A DNA stretch of 9,111 nt from Burkholderiales bacterium (GTDB taxonomy: Bacteria; Pseudomonadota; Gammaproteobacteria; Burkholderiales; Burkholderiaceae_C). The notes under the pieces are model-generated. The model was not told where the DNA came from. It did not search any database and saw only the letters and a program-made list of their open reading frames with translations. This document shows, piece by piece, positions 1 to 5,699 of the stretch (the first letter of the stretch is position 1; every line of letters starts with the position of its first letter). The stretch spans positions 1 through 9,111 of the forward strand of contig SXSX01000020.1 in NCBI GenBank assembly GCA_005793295.1, written 5' to 3'. Position numbers and translations under genes: made by a program.

Positions 1-215
1 ATAGCGTCAACTGTATGCTCAATTGCTTTTTAGGCGGATTAGGCTACGTGATGGGACCCATGCTCGGAACGCTGTTGCTTTACTTCGGGTGGGATCTTCT
101 TTTTGCCACCGGGCGCTTTCAGCTCCTTATTTATTCAACACTGATGATTCTCCTCATGCTGTGGCTACCCAATGGGGTTCTCAGCTTGATGGACCGAAAA
201 GGAGATCGCAAATGA
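1..215 (+). CDS. livM: Branched-chain-amino-acid-type ABC transporter permease (LivM-like), C-terminal end only
   Basis: Only about the last 70 residues are present; the gene begins before the window. It would be one of the two inner-membrane permeases of a LIV/HAAT-type ABC importer. The visible part has the glycine-rich stretch LGGLGYVMGPMLG, typical of the late part of LivM/LivH permeases, and two hydrophobic segments (around LLLYFGW and LLIYSTLMILLMLWL). It ends in a short basic cytoplasmic tail (MDRKGDRK). The frame is open from base 3 to the TGA at 213-215, which overlaps the livG start codon as ATGA, so translation is probably coupled. That a LivM-type permease lies directly before LivG and LivF fits the usual gene order. 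LivM rather than LivH is inferred from position and the C-terminal pattern. Confidence 0.85.
   Translation, partial: SVNCMLNCFLGGLGYVMGPMLGTLLLYFGWDLLFATGRFQLLIYSTLMILLMLWLPNGVLSLMDRKGDRK
201..204 (+). promoter_or_regulatory. Ribosome binding site of livG
   Basis: GGAG preceded by an A-rich run lies 7 bases before the ATG at 212. This fixes the livG start inside the end of the permease gene and rules out the longer in-frame reading that would begin at base 23. Confidence 0.75.
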
Positions 216-994
216 GCAACCTCCTTGAAATCAAAGGGGTTTCCAAACGCTTTGGGGGCCTGACCGCAGTCAACAACGTTAGTTTTCATGTATCCGAGGG
301 TGAAATACTTTCAGTGATTGGCCCCAATGGCGCCGGTAAATCAACACTTTTCAAACTCATTGCTTCTTTTTTACCGACCAGCCAGGGCGAGGTGTTCTTG
401 CGCGGCGAACGTATCAGCAACCTAGCCCCGCATACTGTTGCCCGCAAAGGACTCGTGCGAACCTTTCAAGAAGCCACCATCTTTCGGTCGATGACGGTTC
501 GCGAGAACATCATCGTGGCCCACCACTTGCGCTCTCGCGCTTCTCTCTTAGGTTTCTTTTTAGGTACGCGTTTGGCGGCCGCCGATGAAGCCGCCTTTGC
601 CGAGTCGGCTGACAACATCATCGAATTTTTAGGACTAGACGCGATTCGCGATGAGCTGGCTTCTACGCTGCCGCAAGGTCATTTGCGGGCGCTTGGCATG
701 GCAATCGGTTTAGCAACCCATCCGACCGTACTGCTACTTGACGAACCTTTTGCCGGCATGAACCACGATGAGACCATGCACATGGTGACTCTCGTTCGGC
801 GACTGCGCGACGAACGCGGCGTGACGGTCTTGCTGGTGGAGCACGATATGCCTGCCGTTATGAAAATATCAGACCGCATTGTGGTTTTGAACTTTGGCGA
901 AAAAATCGCTGAAGGTACTCCCACCCAAATCCAAAGCAACCCCAAAGTCATCGAAGCCTACCTTGGCGCCGAAGACGCAGCGATCGGTTTATAA
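212..994 (+). CDS. livG: ABC transporter ATP-binding protein LivG (LIV/HAAT family)
   Basis: Protein of 260 residues, normal length for LivG, and one of the two ATPases that drive a LIV-type importer at the inner membrane. Seen in order: a Walker A motif GPNGAGKST at residues 37-45, a Q-loop glutamine at about residue 86 (RTFQE), Walker B VLLLDEP at 173-179, and an H-loop histidine at about 211 (VEHD). The ABC signature is unusual: LPQGH at 153-157 replaces the common LSGGQ or LSYGQ, while the key glycine is kept. The sequence after Walker B, FAGMN, is typical of LivG. The start at 212 is chosen for its Shine-Dalgarno sequence and for homology beginning at MSNLLEIKGVSKRFGG. It overlaps the permease by 4 bases and is followed by livF after 3 bases. 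The substrate is probably not simply leucine, isoleucine or valine, because the operon continues into a hydantoin-type racemase (inference). Confidence 0.93.
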   Translation: MSNLLEIKGVSKRFGGLTAVNNVSFHVSEGEILSVIGPNGAGKSTLFKLIASFLPTSQGEVFLRGERISNLAPHTVARKGLVRTFQEATIFRSMTVRENIIVAHHLRSRASLLGFFLGTRLAAADEAAFAESADNIIEFLGLDAIRDELASTLPQGHLRALGMAIGLATHPTVLLLDEPFAGMNHDETMHMVTLVRRLRDERGVTVLLVEHDMPAVMKISDRIVVLNFGEKIAEGTPTQIQSNPKVIEAYLGAEDAAIGL

Positions 995-997
995 GCT

Positions 998-1720
998 ATG
1001 ACCGCACTACTTAATTTTAACAACGTAGAGCTTTACTACGATCAGGTGTATGCCCTTAAAGGCGTCTCTCTCACGCTCAACGCGGGGGAAACAGTCGCTC
1101 TGATCGGCGCCAATGGCGCAGGCAAATCGTCCATTCTTCGCGCGATCACTGGTTTGGCCAAACTGCACTCTGGTGCAATCCACTTCATGGGCGAACGACT
1201 CGACGGCTTGGCAACTGCAGATATCGTCAAAAAAGGAATTTCTATGGTGCCTGAAGGGCGTCGTGTTTTTCCCTTCATGTCCATTAAAGACAATTTACTC
1301 ATGGGCGCATTCACGCGCAGTGACAAAGCGGGAATAGCCCGAACACTAGACAGTGTGCTTGAACGCTTTCCGCGTTTACGCGAACGCTTTAACCAGCAAG
1401 CTGGAACACTATCGGGCGGCGAGCAACAGATGATGGTGATCGGGCGAGCATTAATGGCCAAGCCCCGCATGCTTTTGTTGGATGAACCCAGCCTTGGCAT
1501 TGCCCCCAAGTTGGTACAAGACATTGCGCGCTCCATCGTTGCGATCTCCCGCGATGAGCAAGTCAGTGTTTTATTGGTAGAGCAAAACAGCCGAATGGCA
1601 CTGTCTATTTCTAACCGAGCCTACGCATTGTCTACCGGGAATGTGGTCGTTTCAGGCGAGTCTCGTGCATTGATGGGCGACCCTCGAATTCAAGCAGCCT
1701 ACTTAGGCGGAGAGCTATAA
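998..1720 (+). CDS. livF: ABC transporter ATP-binding protein LivF (LIV/HAAT family)
   Basis: Protein of 240 residues, the usual LivF length, and the second ATPase of the LIV-type importer, pairing with LivG. It shows Walker A GANGAGKSS at residues 37-45, an intact signature LSGGEQQ starting at residue 138, and Walker B MLLLDEP at 158-164 followed by SLGIAPKLV, a hallmark of LivF. The H-loop position carries glutamine (LLVEQN), which is normal for LivF and not a defect. The start ATG lies 3 bases after the livG stop, with no strong Shine-Dalgarno sequence seen, which fits translational coupling. The C-terminus has the typical GDPRIQAAYLGG ending. Together LivG and LivF have one degenerate and one canonical ABC signature. 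Confidence 0.95.
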   Translation: MTALLNFNNVELYYDQVYALKGVSLTLNAGETVALIGANGAGKSSILRAITGLAKLHSGAIHFMGERLDGLATADIVKKGISMVPEGRRVFPFMSIKDNLLMGAFTRSDKAGIARTLDSVLERFPRLRERFNQQAGTLSGGEQQMMVIGRALMAKPRMLLLDEPSLGIAPKLVQDIARSIVAISRDEQVSVLLVEQNSRMALSISNRAYALSTGNVVVSGESRALMGDPRIQAAYLGGEL

Positions 1721-1725
1721 AAACT

Positions 1726-2436
1726 ATGCGCATTTTGGTCGTTAACCCCAATACCAGCCACGGCATGACCCAAAAAATTGGCGCTGCCGCCCAGCGAGTG
1801 GCATCTGCTGGAACGGAGATCATCGCCATCAGTTCCACAAGCGGCCCCGTCTCCATCGAAGGCTATTACGATGAAGCGATGAGCTTGGCGGGATTGCTTC
1901 AAGCCGTTCGAAACGCCAAGGATTTTGACGCTGTCGTTATCGCCTGTTTTGATGACACAGGCCTAGACGCCTTGCGCTGTCTCACGGATAAGCCAGTACT
2001 TGGCATCGGCGAAGCCGGCTACCGGATGGCGTCGATGTTGTGCAATAAATTTTCCGTGGTTACCACCTTGGCGCGTTCTGTTCCAGCCTTAGAACACAAC
2101 ATATTACGTTACGGCCTTGAACGACACTGCCAACGTGTGCGCTCCTCAGAAGTAGCCGTACTCGAACTCGAAGATGCCAACACAGCAGCTCTCAAAAAAA
2201 TTGAAGATGAAATCGCACTAGCTATCAAAGATGACCGCGCTGAAGCTATTGTTTTGGGGTGCGCGGGAATGACAGACTTGGCAGAATCCCTTTCGCAGCG
2301 TTTCTCTTTGCCAGTGCTCGATGGATTAGCCTGTGCGATTGGGCTGTGCGAAAGCATGGTTCGTTTAGGCTTGCGCACATCGCGTCAGGGTGGCTATACG
2401 CCACCGCCTCCCGTTAAACGCGAACTGCCGCAGTAG
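1726..2436 (+). CDS. Asp/Glu/hydantoin racemase family protein
   Basis: Protein of 236 residues, the size of hydantoin racemases. Members use two cysteines as the acid/base pair that removes and returns a proton at the stereocentre. Both are visible: Cys74 in VIACFDDTG and Cys179 in VLGCAGM. The N-terminus MRILVVNPNTS with a following MTQKI matches the family, and so do KPVLGIGEA and LPVLDGL. The gene starts 5 bases after livF, with GGAGAG somewhat far upstream (13 bases), so it is almost certainly co-transcribed with the transporter. The likely role is interconversion of enantiomers of a 5-substituted hydantoin, allantoin-like or related compound brought in by that transporter. Related folds include maleate isomerase and arylmalonate decarboxylase. 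The two cysteines favour a racemase, but the substrate is inferred only from neighbours. Confidence 0.88.
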   Translation: MRILVVNPNTSHGMTQKIGAAAQRVASAGTEIIAISSTSGPVSIEGYYDEAMSLAGLLQAVRNAKDFDAVVIACFDDTGLDALRCLTDKPVLGIGEAGYRMASMLCNKFSVVTTLARSVPALEHNILRYGLERHCQRVRSSEVAVLELEDANTAALKKIEDEIALAIKDDRAEAIVLGCAGMTDLAESLSQRFSLPVLDGLACAIGLCESMVRLGLRTSRQGGYTPPPPVKRELPQ

Positions 2437-2461
2437 GCGCAACTTATCTTTTGCAAGGTGC

Positions 2462-3427
2462 TTACCCTGCTTTTGCTTCGTTCAACGTCAAATGCGTTGT
2501 TGTAGGGTCGGGGATATAAATGCGTTTACCCTGAAAGTAAATCCGACTTGTTGAAAAATCAGGGCTGTAAATCAAAAAGGGGGCGGCCCCAGAGACGCTT
2601 AATTTTTCACCTGCCTTAAGGGTGATTTGGGTGAGTTTTTTTTGGCTATCTAAAACACACGCTGTCGTATTTTTATCGGCTGCGACGTGAACATAATTTC
2701 CAGCTTTTAAGGGCTCGCTCGGAATCACTACGAGACTTTTCCCTTTGAATTTCCAATCACATTGTGTTGCGTCTTCAGCTGCGACTGGAGTGGCCAATGC
2801 AACAGCAGGAACATTAGCAACCGTTGCAGCAGCCTCAGACGCTGCGAGTTCAGGCACCGGAGAAGGAGCTGCGGTAAGCACTGGTGCAGGCTCCTTTTGC
2901 GCCGCCGCTAACGCTTGCGTTGGCGGCGCACTCGGTTTTTTGGATTGCCCATTGGCCCAAATCAGACTCGCAGCCAGGGTCACAAAGAAAGCCACACTCC
3001 AACCCATGCGCCCTTGGGTTGTTGCGGCCATTGGCAGTTTTTCAAACACGCGGTCCGCCCAATGGCTAGGGTTGTTTGAAAGTTCTGGCGTTGCAATCTC
3101 TGGTGTGTTTTGGCGAACCACGAATGGCTCAACACGTGCGACTTCAGCAGCGACTTCAAGGACAACTTCAACAGGGATGGGCTCTGGGGGCGGGGGCTGG
3201 ACTCTCACCAGGGGTTCAACGCCGAGCCTTGCTAAGAGGCTTCGGCCTACATGGCGTTTGATTTGCTCTGAATAAAAGAGTTTATCTTCGCCGGGGACGC
3301 TGCTCTCTAACTCTTTAAGCTGGGCCAAAGAAATGCTGGCGGAACGCGCAAAACTATAGGCATCGATCCCCGCATTTTCACGCGAAGCTTTCAGATGCGC
3401 ACTGTCTTCAGCATTCCATGCTGGCAT
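2462..3427 (-). CDS. RodZ-like protein: N-terminal helix-turn-helix, one membrane segment, C-terminal DUF4115-like domain
   Basis: Protein of 321 residues with a RodZ-type layout. Residues about 9-70 look like a Cro/CI-type helix-turn-helix of the HTH_25 kind (LKASRENAG, then SISLAQLKELE). A proline-rich and acidic stretch follows at 77-100. A single transmembrane helix lies at about 142-158 (WSVAFFVTLAASLIWA). A long Ala/Pro-rich linker spans about 161-221. A small beta-rich domain at 222-321 includes the pattern KAGEKLSVSGAAPFLIY...IYFQGKRIYI, which resembles DUF4115 of RodZ. Two cysteines (223, 257) sit in this last domain. RodZ proper links MreB to the cell wall machinery, but that gene normally sits near ispG, so this is probably a paralogue of unknown role. 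The ATG has AAAGG about 8 bases upstream. It converges with the racemase gene, 25 bases between stops, and no clear terminator is visible there. A membrane-bound regulator is an alternative reading. Confidence 0.7.
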   Translation of the reverse strand: MPAWNAEDSAHLKASRENAGIDAYSFARSASISLAQLKELESSVPGEDKLFYSEQIKRHVGRSLLARLGVEPLVRVQPPPPEPIPVEVVLEVAAEVARVEPFVVRQNTPEIATPELSNNPSHWADRVFEKLPMAATTQGRMGWSVAFFVTLAASLIWANGQSKKPSAPPTQALAAAQKEPAPVLTAAPSPVPELAASEAAATVANVPAVALATPVAAEDATQCDWKFKGKSLVVIPSEPLKAGNYVHVAADKNTTACVLDSQKKLTQITLKAGEKLSVSGAAPFLIYSPDFSTSRIYFQGKRIYIPDPTTTHLTLNEAKAG

Positions 3428-3461
3428 GGTTCCCGCCTTTATTTCAATGACTTTCTTACTT

Positions 3462-3482
3462 TATTGTCGAAATATGACAATA
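3462..3482. repeat. Perfect inverted repeat, 7-base arms and 7-base spacer, upstream of the RodZ-like gene
   Basis: TATTGTC (3462-3468) and GACAATA (3476-3482) are exact reverse complements separated by 7 bases. The repeat lies 35-55 bases before the start codon at 3427 in AT-rich DNA, just downstream of a plausible promoter, where a repressor operator could sit. The arms are AT-rich, so a protein-binding site is likelier than an RNA hairpin. What binds is not known. Confidence 0.6.
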
Positions 3483-3498
3483 GAGTTATATCCTTTGA

Positions 3499-3528
3499 AT
3501 TCTATCGGATTTGGTAATTAGTTGTCAT
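3499..3528 (-). promoter_or_regulatory. Putative sigma-70 promoter of the RodZ-like gene
   Basis: On the minus strand, ATGACA (3528-3523) matches the -35 consensus in 5 of 6 bases. After an 18-base spacer, TAGAAT (3504-3499) matches the -10 consensus in 5 of 6. Transcription would start near 3492, about 65 bases before the ATG and just before the inverted repeat at 3462-3482. The assignment rests on consensus match and AT-rich context only. Confidence 0.45.
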
Positions 3529-3590
3529 GTTTTTTGGCAAACCCTTGGATTATTTAGCCTCCGAGCCATTTTGGCAATAGGCCTTCTAAA

Positions 3591-3625
3591 AAGCATCGGG
3601 TTAACCCTTGGGTAAGCATCGAGTT
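3591..3625. repeat. Short direct repeat flanking a palindrome, after the hyuA stop
   Basis: AAGCATCGGGTT (3591-3602) recurs as AAGCATCGAGTT (3614-3625) with one mismatch, 23 bases apart. Between and overlapping them is the perfect 10-base palindrome GGGTTAACCC (3598-3607). The block lies directly behind the hyuA stop codon. No long stem followed by a T-run was found, so it is not a convincing terminator. Confidence 0.5.
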
Positions 3626-5644
3626 TTACGCCGCGTTCGGTCGCCCAATGCCTTCAGCGAGAACCACCGCTTCCATCAAGCCACGGTCGTCCACCGCATT
3701 AGGGAAAAAGGATTTCGTGATGGTCACTTTCACTTGCGGATCGCCTGCTCCCATGGCCACCACGGCAGCCACCGCAGTGTTGCGTGCCATTTCGGTTGCA
3801 GCTTCTAAGGCCAAGGCCGGATTTGAAAATTGCTGGGTACCCACCGTAGAGTGCACCCGAAATACACCACTTCCATCGCCGTGCACCTGCACTTGCACCG
3901 ACTGCGCAACCACGCCAGTGGCTGCGCCTACGGCATTGGCGACATCACAAAACTCGGGGAAAACCATTTCGCATCCCAAGCGTTTGCCAACCTCCGCGTA
4001 ATACACCTTGACCGGACCGCCTACGGCGACCACAGGCACACTCGGGCGCATACTAATCTGAGCTAAGCCTATTGTCGGCTCTCCGCTACAAACTGCGTTA
4101 ATGAGCTTGTCTTCAGGCAAAGAAAAACCAAATGCAGTGTCCAAAATAGCCCGTCCGGTTAAGCGTACGGTTTCGCTCCAGACTTGATGCGCATACGCTT
4201 GGGTTCGTTCCGGCGTAGGCATTTTCATGGTCTGTAAACGGCAGCCCAGTTGCGCCGCCATGAGCGCTGCGGGTTTGGACCAGTTGGCTTGTAAATCCAA
4301 AACGTGCGCGGCGTCAGACGGGGTAAAGCCAGAAATCTGAACCAATCCTTTGCGCTGTAAAGCCGTAAGGGCGCGTTGTGCGTTCATGGAAGTCGCCAGC
4401 TTACGCATGGGCTGCGGAACTTCGGTGACCAAGTGCAAAACTTCCGCCTCGCGTTCGGTGACCTCCCCGGTTTTGCCGCCGACGCGGGCACCAAAAGGCA
4501 AGAGAACAAACCGCCCATGCATAGAACCGCCGCCGTCTACGTCAGCCAAATCCGCCTCCAACATCGCCAGCACCTGCGGATACCGCGCTCCCAATAAAGA
4601 GACCGGAACGATGCGCTGCGGATTGATAGTTAAGGAAGCGTTAGCGCCTAAGGCAACTTCGCTGTCGCCGCCCAATCCTATGGTGCGTACATCAATCGCC
4701 CGCACCATAGTACGCCAACCGCCCACTTCTGCACCTTCTAGGTTCACGCGGGGACGCCCATCGAGCAAGACGCCTAAATCCGTTGTGGTTCCACCCATGT
4801 CTGACATGATGAAGCTTTGCAAACCCGACAACCATTGCGCCCCGACCAAACTCGCTGCTGGGCCGGAAAGCACCGTTTCAATCGGGCGGGTTGCCACGCT
4901 TTGGGCCAAGGCCAAAGTGCCATCGCCTTTGACAATCATGAGCGGGCACTTAATTCCTAAATCAGCCATCGAACGGCTGACCGCTTCAATCAGCATAGAC
5001 ACGCGAGAAATCAATCGCGCATTCAGTGCAGCGGTCAGCGCACGCCGCGGCGCATCCAGCGAGGAAGACAGCTCCGTCGATAAAGTGACTGGCTTGCGCG
5101 ACAAACCCACAATGATGTCGCGGGCCTGGAGTTCATGGGCGGAGTTGCGAACGGCAAACGCCGAAGCCACTGCAAACGCATCGACGCGGTCCGCCATCCG
5201 AGCCACAGCCAAGCGCAGCGCTTCTTCATCCAAGGCCGCCCGGGCATCGCCATTGTGGTCATGCCCCCCAGCTATCACCTCGATCGGAATGCCTGGAAAG
5301 GCTTTTGCAATTCCGGTGCGCTCCACCATAGACGCATCAAAGCCAATCAACACGACGCCCACAGCGCTACCATGACCTTCCACCACCGCGTTGGTCGCTA
5401 AGGTGGTGGAGACTGACACCAACGCAATGTCTTTGGCCTGTAAGCCCTGAGGGAGCTTGGCTATGGCATCGTTGATGGCGCCGCTTACTCCGATGGCCAA
5501 ATCACCCTTGGTGGTGATCGATTTTGCGGAGGCCACCACGCGGTGGCCTTGGGCTTCAATAATTGCGGCGTCGGTATAAGTGCCTCCTGTGTCAACACCA
5601 ATAAGGTAAGTGGTGGGAGCTGATGTCGGTACAGATGAATTCAT
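3626..5644 (-). CDS. hyuA: Hydantoinase/oxoprolinase family protein, A-subunit type (HyuA-like)
   Basis: Protein of 672 residues, near the usual 650-700 for HyuA. The family uses ATP to open or carboxylate cyclic amides and related substrates (N-methylhydantoinase, 5-oxoprolinase, caprolactamase, acetone carboxylase). Visible motifs, numbered from the ATG at 5644, are: phosphate-binding GVDTGGTYTD at 16-25; TTLATNAVVEG at about 80-90; GGHDHNGD at about 126-133, a possible metal-binding patch (inference); SGPAAS at 260-265; DMGGTTTD at 282-289; RTIGLGGDS at about 320-328, where many relatives have a GAGGGS pattern; and a C-terminal VAVGGP followed by a VANAVGAA segment. The ATG is preferred over an in-frame TTG 12 bases upstream. 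Neither has a clear Shine-Dalgarno sequence. No B-subunit gene is next to it: the stop is followed by the promoter region of an unrelated gene. It is transcribed away from the S15-type hydrolase, sharing a 55-base spacer. The substrate is unknown. Confidence 0.88.
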   Translation of the reverse strand: MNSSVPTSAPTTYLIGVDTGGTYTDAAIIEAQGHRVVASAKSITTKGDLAIGVSGAINDAIAKLPQGLQAKDIALVSVSTTLATNAVVEGHGSAVGVVLIGFDASMVERTGIAKAFPGIPIEVIAGGHDHNGDARAALDEEALRLAVARMADRVDAFAVASAFAVRNSAHELQARDIIVGLSRKPVTLSTELSSSLDAPRRALTAALNARLISRVSMLIEAVSRSMADLGIKCPLMIVKGDGTLALAQSVATRPIETVLSGPAASLVGAQWLSGLQSFIMSDMGGTTTDLGVLLDGRPRVNLEGAEVGGWRTMVRAIDVRTIGLGGDSEVALGANASLTINPQRIVPVSLLGARYPQVLAMLEADLADVDGGGSMHGRFVLLPFGARVGGKTGEVTEREAEVLHLVTEVPQPMRKLATSMNAQRALTALQRKGLVQISGFTPSDAAHVLDLQANWSKPAALMAAQLGCRLQTMKMPTPERTQAYAHQVWSETVRLTGRAILDTAFGFSLPEDKLINAVCSGEPTIGLAQISMRPSVPVVAVGGPVKVYYAEVGKRLGCEMVFPEFCDVANAVGAATGVVAQSVQVQVHGDGSGVFRVHSTVGTQQFSNPALALEAATEMARNTAVAAVVAMGAGDPQVKVTITKSFFPNAVDDRGLMEAVVLAEGIGRPNAA

Positions 5645-5659
5645 AAAATATTGCAAAAT

Positions 5660-5680
5660 GACTAACCGAAGGCGTTAGTC
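5660..5680. promoter_or_regulatory. Perfect inverted repeat in the divergent hyuA/hydrolase spacer, candidate operator
   Basis: GACTAAC (5660-5666) and GTTAGTC (5674-5680) are exact reverse complements with a 7-base centre. The element sits in the middle of the only spacer between two divergent genes (5645-5699), 15 bases from one start and 19 from the other. That position suits an operator acting on both genes. No convincing -35/-10 pair could be assigned in either direction, so the promoters may lie partly inside the opposite gene. Confidence 0.5.
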
Positions 5681-5688
5681 CTTGAGAT

Positions 5689-5693
5689 GGAGA
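5689..5693 (+). promoter_or_regulatory. Ribosome binding site setting a TTG start for the S15-type hydrolase
   Basis: GGAGA lies 6 bases before TTG at 5700. The frame has no ATG until within the catalytic domain (the methionine of VWMP, after residue 30), so a TTG start is needed. The upstream TTG at 5682 would put the Shine-Dalgarno sequence inside the gene, so 5700 is preferred. Confidence 0.7.
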
Positions 5694-5699
5694 TTGTCC

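Noticed and set aside
23..211. An N-terminal extension of LivG in the same frame
   Set aside because: It overlaps the permease coding end, shows no homology, and the ATG at 212 has a well-placed GGAG and the normal LivG N-terminus.
1570..1590. Loss of the H-loop histidine in LivF (VEQN instead of VEHD)
   Set aside because: Glutamine at this position is the norm in LivF proteins and is not a defect.
2437..2461. A bidirectional terminator between the racemase and the RodZ-like gene
   Set aside because: The 25-base gap has no stem of useful length; only scattered partial complementarity was seen.
2745..3275. A 176-codon open frame antisense to the RodZ-like gene
   Set aside because: It mirrors the Ala/Pro-rich linker of that gene, giving an Ala/Gly/Ser/Thr-rich translation without motifs or a ribosome binding site.
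4350..5375. A 341-codon open frame on the plus strand, antisense to hyuA
   Set aside because: It lies wholly inside hyuA, whose protein has clear family motifs. The antisense product is a low-complexity Ser/Arg/Thr/Ala mix with no recognisable domain, as expected from codon bias mirrored on the other strand.
3462..5680. The two 7-7-7 inverted repeats (3462-3482 and 5660-5680) as sites for one shared regulator
   Set aside because: The arms differ in sequence and the GAC/GTC halves are in opposite orientation, so the shared spacing may be chance.
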